From positions 1 through 11,959 of the forward strand of contig JAAZHN010000066.1 in assembly GCA_012510695.1 (NCBI GenBank): 11,959 bases of DNA. The letters are read 5' to 3'. This document shows positions 7,110 to 11,959 of the stretch, piece after piece; the first letter of the stretch is position 1, and every line of letters begins with the position of its first letter. The notes under the pieces are model-generated. The model saw only the letters and a program-made list of their open reading frames with translations, ran no database searches and had not been told where the DNA came from. The position numbers and the translations under genes are program-made. The stretch is from Mollicutes bacterium (GTDB taxonomy: Bacteria > Bacillota_I > Bacilli_A > RF39 > UBA660).

Positions 7110-8449
7110 TATTTCACCCCTTTATAATTTATAATCTCTTCTAGATTATAAGCAATATTAAGAAGTTTAGCATCTTCTTTAATTTGGCAAGTTAAATTAA
7201 TTCCGACTGGTAAATTATCAATATTTGCAGCAGGAATTGTAATACTAGGAAATCCCCCAAAGTTACCAATAAGTAAATTATTTTCTAATGCTTCATTAAC
7301 TTCAGAATCTAACTCTTTAATTTTCGGGACTACTCCACCAGATGCCGGCATGATTAAACCATCATAGGTATTAAAAAGGTCACTAATATTCTCAACAATT
7401 AACCTTCTTACCCTGCAGGCATTTAAGAAATATTTTTCTTGATTTTCTTTTTGTAAAACAAAGCTACCAATTACAAATCTTCTTTTAACTTCAGAATTTA
7501 AATTTTTAGTACGATAATCAATCATCATCTCTTCTGTAGATTCACCCTCACCCATTCCCCCAAATAATATGCCAGTAAGATTAGAATTATTACTAGTAGT
7601 TTCTGCTGATGAGATACAATCATAAGTTGGTTTAAGGGCATTTAAAATATTAATATCAATACTTACAGGCTCAACTTTTATACCTGTTGATTCTAATTTT
7701 TTTATTACTTCTTGAAAATAAGGAACATCTCCTAATTCTTCAATATAAAATAATTTAGGATTTACTTTATCTTTTAAATTACTTAGAAGATCCATTTTAC
7801 TTGAATCAAATGTTGTCATATCATTTTCATCAAGTCCTTTAATGTTATCAACTACTAAAGCTACATCATAAACATTAGTTGTAAATACTCCAACATGATC
7901 TAGAGAACTTGCTAAAGGAATAAGTCCATAACGACTTATTAGGCCATATGTCGGTTTATAACCAACTACTCCTAAATAGGCAGCTGGTTTACGAATTGAG
8001 TCCCCTGTATCACTTCCTAGAGAAAATGGTACTAAGTTAGTCGCAACTGAGACAGCACTTCCTGAAGATGAACCACCAGGAATTCTTGTTTCATCAAAAG
8101 GATTAATTACAGGACCTGTATGGGCAGTTAAACCTGTCCCACCCATGCCTAATTCATCCATTGCTGTTTTACCAATGTTAATCGCCCCTAAGCTATTTAA
8201 TTTACTAATAACAGTCGCATCATATATCGGTATATAATTTTTTAAAGTATTTGAAGAAGCGGTTGTTAAAATATCCTTAGTGGAAAAATTATCCTTAGTT
8301 GTATAAACAACATTTGCTAAAGGACCATTAAGATTATTTTTCTTAATATCAGAGATGATAGTTACAAATAAATTATACTTTTTTTGATATTCATTACTTT
8401 TAGTAATAATCTCTTCTAAATCGATGTTTTTAGCCTCATTAATTGTCAT
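7109..8449 (-). CDS. gatA: Amidotransferase subunit A (glutamine amidase)
   Basis: GatA hydrolyses glutamine to supply ammonia, through an internal tunnel, to GatB. It belongs to the amidase-signature family, with a Lys/cis-Ser/Ser triad. I see Lys52 in TTKDNF, Ser127 in PGGSSSGSA, and Ser151 in GSDTGDSIRKPA; the spacing of 75 and 24 residues equals that of well-studied GatA proteins, so the active site is intact. The usual GGSIRQPA is here GDSIRKPA, a change near the nucleophile that I believe also occurs in mollicute GatA. The protein has 446 residues against a usual 480-490, with Lys52 placed about 27 residues earlier than usual, so most of the loss is at the N-terminus. It starts in TAATG overlap with the gatC stop, preceded by GGGTGG. 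Confidence 0.96.
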   Translation of the reverse strand: MTINEAKNIDLEEIITKSNEYQKKYNLFVTIISDIKKNNLNGPLANVVYTTKDNFSTKDILTTASSNTLKNYIPIYDATVISKLNSLGAINIGKTAMDELGMGGTGLTAHTGPVINPFDETRIPGGSSSGSAVSVATNLVPFSLGSDTGDSIRKPAAYLGVVGYKPTYGLISRYGLIPLASSLDHVGVFTTNVYDVALVVDNIKGLDENDMTTFDSSKMDLLSNLKDKVNPKLFYIEELGDVPYFQEVIKKLESTGIKVEPVSIDINILNALKPTYDCISSAETTSNNSNLTGILFGGMGEGESTEEMMIDYRTKNLNSEVKRRFVIGSFVLQKENQEKYFLNACRVRRLIVENISDLFNTYDGLIMPASGGVVPKIKELDSEVNEALENNLLIGNFGGFPSITIPAANIDNLPVGINLTCQIKEDAKLLNIAYNLEEIINYKGVK

Positions 8450-8745
8450 TATGCCACCACCCTTGGTACTTCTACTTCTCTATTAGTTACCTTATGAGCA
8501 TTCTTAAAAGCATCATCAACACTTAATGACTCTTCATGGATATCTTCTCTTAAGATTACATCATCTAAAGGAAAAGGATGACTCATTGGTTCAACAGAAC
8601 TTAAATTGGGAATCTTATTAATTAAATTCATCCTTTCTTCAATATCAACAAATTCATTTAAAACTAAAGCATTTTCTTCTTCACTTAATCTAAATAATAA
8701 ATTTTCTGCATAAGTATCAATTATTTCTTTAGTAAAATTATTCAT
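8449..8745 (-). CDS. gatC: Amidotransferase subunit C
   Basis: GatC is the small clamp that wraps round GatA and GatB and stabilises the complex. Start choice: the frame can be opened at GTG 8754, but that codon is itself part of the AGGTGAG ribosome site (8756-8750) and has no site of its own upstream. I use ATG 8745; ATG 8748 is the alternative. This gives 98 residues, the normal family length. Recognisable features are the N-terminal helix (TKEIIDTYAENLLFRLSEEE) and the conserved C-terminal segment: PMSHPFPLDDVILREDIHEE, then A-FKNAHKV and EVEVPRVV. It overlaps the aspS stop by eight bases and ends in a TAATG overlap with gatA. Confidence 0.93.
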   Translation of the reverse strand: MNNFTKEIIDTYAENLLFRLSEEENALVLNEFVDIEERMNLINKIPNLSSVEPMSHPFPLDDVILREDIHEESLSVDDAFKNAHKVTNREVEVPRVVA

Positions 8746-10489
8746 CATTCTCACCTACTATTTTTAATCCTAATTCAGTTAATTGTTTATCAGATATTTT
8801 ACTTGGAGACTCAGTCATTAAATCACTAGCATTTTGAATTTTAGGAAACGCTATGACATCTTTAACATCATCTGTACCACATAAAATCATTGTTAAACGA
8901 TCAAGTCCTGGAGCAATTCCTGCATGAGGAGGAGCTCCATATTTGAATGCTTCAATAAAGAAACCAAACTTATTTTTAGCTTCTTCTTCACTAATACCTA
9001 ATCTTTTAAATACTTCACTTTGAATTTTAGCATCATGAATTCTAACAGATCCGCTAGCTAACTCATAACCATTAACGACTATATCATAAGCTCTTGCATA
9101 GCATTTTTCTGGTTCACTTAGTAATTTAACATCATTAGGCATTGTAAACGGATGATGAGCAGCCATATATCTTCCTTCTGTTTCTGAATACTCAAACATT
9201 GGAAAATCTGTTACCCATAAGAAGTTTAATTTATCTTGATCAATTAAGTTAAACTTTTTAGCTAATTTTAATCTTAAATAACTTAATGATGCACTGACAG
9301 TTTTATACTTATCAGCTACGATAAACACTAAATCATTATTATTTAAATTTAAATAATCTTTAATTTTATTTAAAATATCTATTTCTAAATTTTTACTTAC
9401 TCCTCCAGCAAACTCATCATATTCATATTTAAAGTAAGTTAAACTCTTCGCTCCATAATTTTTAACATCTTGGGTTAAATTATCTAAATCTTTTCTTGAT
9501 AATTCATTAGCTTTATTTTCTAAAACAATACATTTAACAAAACCATTATTATCAATTGCATCTTTATATAAACTAAATTCAGTTTGGGCGACTATTTCAG
9601 TTAAATCTTTTAATTTCATTTCAAATCTTGTATCAGGTTTATCTGTTCCATAATCATTCATGACATCAACATACTTTAATCTTGGAAAATCTGGTAAATC
9701 AATACCTTTTACATCTTTAACAATCTTTTTCATCATGCCTTCAACCATATCCCAAACAGCATATTCATCAGCAAAACTCATCTCAATATCAATTTGGGTA
9801 AATTCAGGTTGACGATCAGCTCTTAAGTCTTCATCACGAAAACAACGAGCAATTTGATAATACTTTTCAATCCCACCAACCATCAATAATTGTTTAAATA
9901 TTTGCGGACTTTGTGGTAGTGCATAAAATGATCCTTTTTGAATTCTTGATGGAACAACATAATCCCTTGCTCCTTCTGGGGTACTTTTACAAAGAATTGG
10001 TGTTTCAATTTCAATAAAACCATGATTGTCTAGGTATTCTCTAGTTGATCTCATTATTTGATGTTTAGTCATTATAATATTTTTTAATTTTTCTCTTCTT
10101 AACATTAAATAACGATATTTAAGTCCGACCCCTTCACTTAATTCATTATCTTCATAAATATTAAAAGGCATTACTTCACATTCATTTAATATTACTAAAT
10201 CACTAGCAATTATTTCAATCTCACCAGAAGTTAAGTTTTCATTTTTTTCACTTCTTAGTCTAACTTCTCCACTTACTTCAATACAGTATTCATTTTTTAG
10301 ACTACTAGCTAATTTAAACTTATCTTTAGCATGTTCTTTATCAAAAACTATTTGCACAAGTCCACTTCGGTCTCTTAAATCAACGAAGATTATTTCTCCA
10401 ATGTTTCTTATTCTGTTAACCCAACCATGGACAGTTAATGTTTCACCTAAATTATTCTTATTTAATTCATTATTATTTATTTTTTTCAT
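8738..10489 (-). CDS. aspS: Aspartyl-tRNA synthetase, bacterial type
   Basis: AspRS charges tRNA-Asp with aspartate (class IIb). Length (583) is typical. The N-terminal OB fold binds the anticodon (VHGWVNRIRNIGEIIFVDLRD, about 20-40). Class II motif 2 is FRDEDLRADRQPEFTQ (R218), motif 3 is GIAPGLDR (R531), and the bacterial GAD insertion lies between, at about 280-400. Position 30 is Ile and position 82 is Lys. Escherichia coli, whose enzyme is discriminating, has Leu and Lys there, while some non-discriminating enzymes have His and Gly. That hints at tRNA-Asp-only charging, but two residues are weak evidence. An AAAGGG site lies five bases before the ATG. It is the first gene of the aspS-gatCAB operon, under T-box control. 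Confidence 0.97.
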   Translation of the reverse strand: MKKINNNELNKNNLGETLTVHGWVNRIRNIGEIIFVDLRDRSGLVQIVFDKEHAKDKFKLASSLKNEYCIEVSGEVRLRSEKNENLTSGEIEIIASDLVILNECEVMPFNIYEDNELSEGVGLKYRYLMLRREKLKNIIMTKHQIMRSTREYLDNHGFIEIETPILCKSTPEGARDYVVPSRIQKGSFYALPQSPQIFKQLLMVGGIEKYYQIARCFRDEDLRADRQPEFTQIDIEMSFADEYAVWDMVEGMMKKIVKDVKGIDLPDFPRLKYVDVMNDYGTDKPDTRFEMKLKDLTEIVAQTEFSLYKDAIDNNGFVKCIVLENKANELSRKDLDNLTQDVKNYGAKSLTYFKYEYDEFAGGVSKNLEIDILNKIKDYLNLNNNDLVFIVADKYKTVSASLSYLRLKLAKKFNLIDQDKLNFLWVTDFPMFEYSETEGRYMAAHHPFTMPNDVKLLSEPEKCYARAYDIVVNGYELASGSVRIHDAKIQSEVFKRLGISEEEAKNKFGFFIEAFKYGAPPHAGIAPGLDRLTMILCGTDDVKDVIAFPKIQNASDLMTESPSKISDKQLTELGLKIVGENDE

Positions 10490-10504
10490 ATTTTCCCTTT
10501 CTTT

Positions 10505-10532
10505 AAAAAAATAAAAACCTTATAACGTAAGG
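10505..10532 (-). terminator. Regulated terminator of the T-box leader
   Basis: CCTTA-CGTTA-TAAGG (10532-10518) followed by five T, one A and seven T. The 5' arm is the same sequence that the antiterminator uses, so the two structures exclude each other. The stem is only five pairs, weaker than most T-box terminators, so basal readthrough into aspS is likely. Confidence 0.8.
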
Positions 10533-10650
10533 ACGAAAAATATTTCCGCGGTGCCACCTTACTTTACTAGGTACTCTTTATCTTTTATCGCATTTCCTGC
10601 GTCCTATTCTTAACTTAAAAGGTTGTCAATCTTTTCAAATAGAAATCCAT
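10505..10650 (-). promoter_or_regulatory. T-box riboswitch leader of aspS-gatCAB, unusually short
   Basis: The T-box core AAGGTGGCACCGCGG (10560-10546) is unmistakable. In the antiterminator, GUAAGG (10562-10557) pairs with CCUUAC (10532-10527), leaving the UGGCACC bulge. UGGC matches a tRNA 3' end GCCA, so discriminator G73, as in tRNA-Asp and tRNA-Asn. In the competing terminator, CCUUA (10532-10528) pairs with UAAGG (10522-10518), followed by a U-rich run to 10505. Upstream, a two-part hairpin forms: outer stem 10644-10638 with 10608-10602, inner stem 10635-10631 with 10621-10617, and a nine-base loop AUUGACAAC. A second hairpin, CGCA-GGAAA-UGCG, spans 10601-10589. Only about 85 bases lie between the predicted transcript start and the T-box core, too few for a full Stem I. 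When the tRNA is uncharged the operon should be transcribed. Confidence 0.9.
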
Positions 10651-10654
10651 TAAT

Positions 10655-10683
10655 ATATTAGCATTATTAATTACTTTATTCAA
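10655..10683 (-). promoter_or_regulatory. Promoter of the aspS-gatCAB operon
   Basis: TTGAAT (10683-10678), a 17-base spacer and TAATAT (10660-10655) with TGC just upstream form a good extended -10 promoter. The -35 overlaps the stop codon of the 187-residue gene. The predicted start, near 10648, places the entire T-box hairpin series in the transcript. A second TTGACA (10629-10624) has only a poor -10 (TAGGAC) and would cut the leader too short, so I prefer the upstream one. Confidence 0.6.
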
Positions 10684-11239
10684 TAATTAACTTAAAATTA
10701 ACACTTTTATTTTGATTATAATTTTGATTTGATCCTGTATCTATAAAAGTCACTACTAATTTGTACTCATGAGTTATATCTTTAGCAATTGAAGATGATG
10801 TATGCATTAACTCATTAGTAGTTGGAACAGGTGTTTCACTTTTACCAGTACATGTACCACTCACCTCTTGAGTTGGTAATCCATAATCACTATAAGAAAT
10901 ACAACTTAATTCATAAACATACTCATCATTAATAATATTATTATTTACATCAACAAAACTAATATTATATGAAGGCACAGTTACATTTTCACTTGTATTT
11001 TTAACTGTAAACTTACTAGTTAAACTATCATTTGGTTTTTTAATTGTCCCTATTGTAGAAATATTTCCATTATAAGTTAATGATAAATTTTCAGTCTTAA
11101 TTATAACATTATTATTTTCATTTTCTCTTGTAATATTGGCTGTATAAAAAGCATAAGTTACTCCACTAATAACTAAAATTATTAATAATATTCCTAAACC
11201 TATTACTAAAGGAGAATAACTATTTTTTTTCTTCTTCAT
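10676..11239 (-). CDS. Secreted or membrane-anchored hypothetical protein, 187 residues
   Basis: The N-terminus is a signal or anchor: KKKK, a hydrophobic helix (about 11-28), then SGVTYAFYTANI. The TYAFYTA junction resembles the signal region of TasA/CalY-type proteins cleaved by SipW-like peptidases, but the similarity is confined to that region. The rest is Asn/Thr/Ser-rich with alternating hydrophobic residues, typical of an extracellular beta-sandwich. Two cysteines (C113 and C130) could form a disulfide. The start is ATG 11239, with GAAGGA about nine bases upstream. A predicted promoter (11290-11262) lies between it and the BspA-like gene. It is probably exposed on the cell surface; function unknown. 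Confidence 0.75.
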   Translation of the reverse strand: MKKKKNSYSPLVIGLGILLIILVISGVTYAFYTANITRENENNNVIIKTENLSLTYNGNISTIGTIKKPNDSLTSKFTVKNTSENVTVPSYNISFVDVNNNIINDEYVYELSCISYSDYGLPTQEVSGTCTGKSETPVPTTNELMHTSSSIAKDITHEYKLVVTFIDTGSNQNYNQNKSVNFKLIIE

Positions 11240-11261
11240 ATCCTCAAATCCTTCTACTAAA

Positions 11262-11290
11262 ATAATAACATAATCACTTTATATTGTCTA
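11262..11290 (-). promoter_or_regulatory. Probable promoter of the 187-residue surface protein
   Basis: TAGACA (11290-11285), a 17-base spacer ending in TGT, and TATTAT (11267-11262) fit an extended -10 sigma-A promoter. Transcription would start near 11255, about 15 bases before the ATG. I see no terminator between the upstream BspA-like gene and this promoter, so readthrough is also possible. Confidence 0.5.
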
Positions 11291-11299
11291 ATGTTAAGA

Positions 11300-11959
11300 T
11301 TAATAGTGGCTAGGGCATTCAATATTATTGTTTAACCATTCATCATATAGTGTTTTAGCTTCAATATCATTAACAATAATGTTTAAATTAACATTACAGT
11401 TTTTAAAAATACTACATGTTGTTACCGCTGGATAACTAATTAATACACTATTGATAATGGAATTACTTAAATCTAGATTATTTAAATTAATACAATCATA
11501 AAACATGAAAGTCATATCTGTAACATTACTTGTATCAAATGAACTTAGATCTAAACCTGTAAGACTACTACAATTAGAAAACATCCAAGACATATATGTA
11601 ACCTTACTTGTATCAAATGTGCTCAAATCTAGGCTAGTTAAACTACTACAATATGAAAACATACCACTCATATTTGTGACACTACTGGTATCAAATGTGC
11701 TCAAATCTAGGCTAGTTAAAGTATTACAAAAATAAAACATATAAGACATATCGGTTACACTACTGGTATCAAAACTACTTATATTTAAACTGGTGAGACT
11801 GCTACAGTCAGAAAACATCCAAGTCATGGTTGTGACATTACTTGTATTTAATAAATTTAAATTGTTTATTGCTACCACATTATAAAGTCCAGCAAATAAG
11901 CTCCTTGAATTAGGATTAGCATATATTTCATTATTACTTTGTATATATAAATGATAAGA
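11300..11959 (-). CDS. BspA-like (DUF285) repeat surface protein, 5' end beyond window
   Basis: The frame is open from the window edge to TAA at 11302-11300. A GTG at 11878 could be taken as a start, but 27 further codons upstream are in frame, without a stop, and read as the same family (IYANPNSRSLFAGLYNVVAINNL). So the gene begins outside and 219 residues are seen. Five tandem 26-residue units follow the pattern L-D-L-S-x-F-D-T-S-x-V-T-x-M-S-x-M-F, then C-x-x-L-T, the BspA-type leucine-rich repeat (DUF285) found on surface proteins of host-associated bacteria, where some bind host or matrix proteins. The C-terminal part (about 50 residues, ending in ECPSHY) has no LPxTG or membrane anchor, so attachment, if any, must be through the missing N-terminal part. 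Confidence 0.9.
   Translation of the reverse strand, partial: SYHLYIQSNNEIYANPNSRSLFAGLYNVVAINNLNLLNTSNVTTMTWMFSDCSSLTSLNISSFDTSSVTDMSYMFYFCNTLTSLDLSTFDTSSVTNMSGMFSYCSSLTSLDLSTFDTSKVTYMSWMFSNCSSLTGLDLSSFDTSNVTDMTFMFYDCINLNNLDLSNSIINSVLISYPAVTTCSIFKNCNVNLNIIVNDIEAKTLYDEWLNNNIECPSHY
11500..11868. repeat. Tandem 78-bp repeats coding for BspA-type units
   Basis: The landmark TATCAA (or its diverged form TATTTA) recurs at 11533, 11611, 11689, 11767 and 11845, always 78 bases apart. The copies at 11611-11642 and 11689-11720 are identical over 32 bases, which points to recent duplication or conversion between units 3 and 4. The array is prone to gain or loss of units by recombination or slippage. 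Confidence 0.85.

Noticed and set aside
8746..8754. GTG 8754 as start of gatC
   Set aside because: The GTG is part of the ribosome binding site AGGTGAG and has no such site upstream; ATG 8745 fits the spacing and family length better.
10601..10603. GAC at the base of the T-box hairpin as the specifier codon
   Set aside because: It straddles the end of the outer stem and the start of the next hairpin, so it would not be exposed; the loop GAC is the better candidate.
10601..10629. TTGACA with TAGGAC as the aspS promoter
   Set aside because: The -10 is poor and the transcript would start after the main hairpin, leaving the T-box without a tRNA-reading part.
11505..11735. 76-residue open frame on the plus strand
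   Set aside because: It is the antisense reading of the 78-bp BspA repeats; its own internal repeats (VTLLVSN) are a by-product of them.
11300..11878. Complete 192-residue BspA-like protein starting at GTG 11878
   Set aside because: The frame stays open to the window edge and the extra residues fit the family, so the gene is cut by the window rather than starting at this GTG.

Overview
The window reads as chromosome of a low-GC Gram-positive bacterium (Bacillota, Bacilli side). The base composition is very AT-rich, start sites carry GGAGG-type ribosome binding sites, and an aminoacyl-tRNA synthetase gene sits behind a T-box leader. TGA is a real stop (three genes end on it) and tryptophan is TGG, so the standard bacterial code applies and Mycoplasma/Spiroplasma are unlikely. 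The BspA-type repeat protein suggests an uncultured gut or host-associated lineage (RF39 or Erysipelotrichia-like). That placement is inference.

Left part (1-5675). Two genes read leftwards: an HerA-like DNA-translocase ATPase cut by the window start (1-1283) and a 123-residue protein of unknown function (1376-1747). Across a promoter-bearing gap, four overlapping genes read rightwards (1857-5644): a 570-residue coiled-coil, helical-repeat protein with a membrane hairpin; a 42-residue protein (3562-3690); a 143-residue helical protein; and a Ycf46-type AAA+ ATPase. The unit ends in a bidirectional hairpin terminator (5643-5674). It looks like a membrane-tethered AAA+ machine with dedicated partners; I cannot assign it to a named system.

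Middle part (5673-10683). A leftward operon, aspS-gatC-gatA-gatB, encodes aspartyl-tRNA synthetase and the GatCAB tRNA amidotransferase, with genes overlapping by 1-8 bases. Ahead of it lies an extended -10 promoter and a very compact T-box riboswitch. Its UGGC bulge fits the GCCA end of tRNA-Asp or tRNA-Asn. Its only long hairpin shows GAC-AAC (Asp and Asn codons) in the apical loop.

Right part (10676-11959). Two leftward genes for probable surface proteins: a 187-residue protein with an N-terminal signal/anchor, and the C-terminal part of a BspA-like (DUF285) repeat protein whose start lies beyond the window end.

I saw no tRNA or rRNA gene, CRISPR array, insertion sequence or prophage gene.
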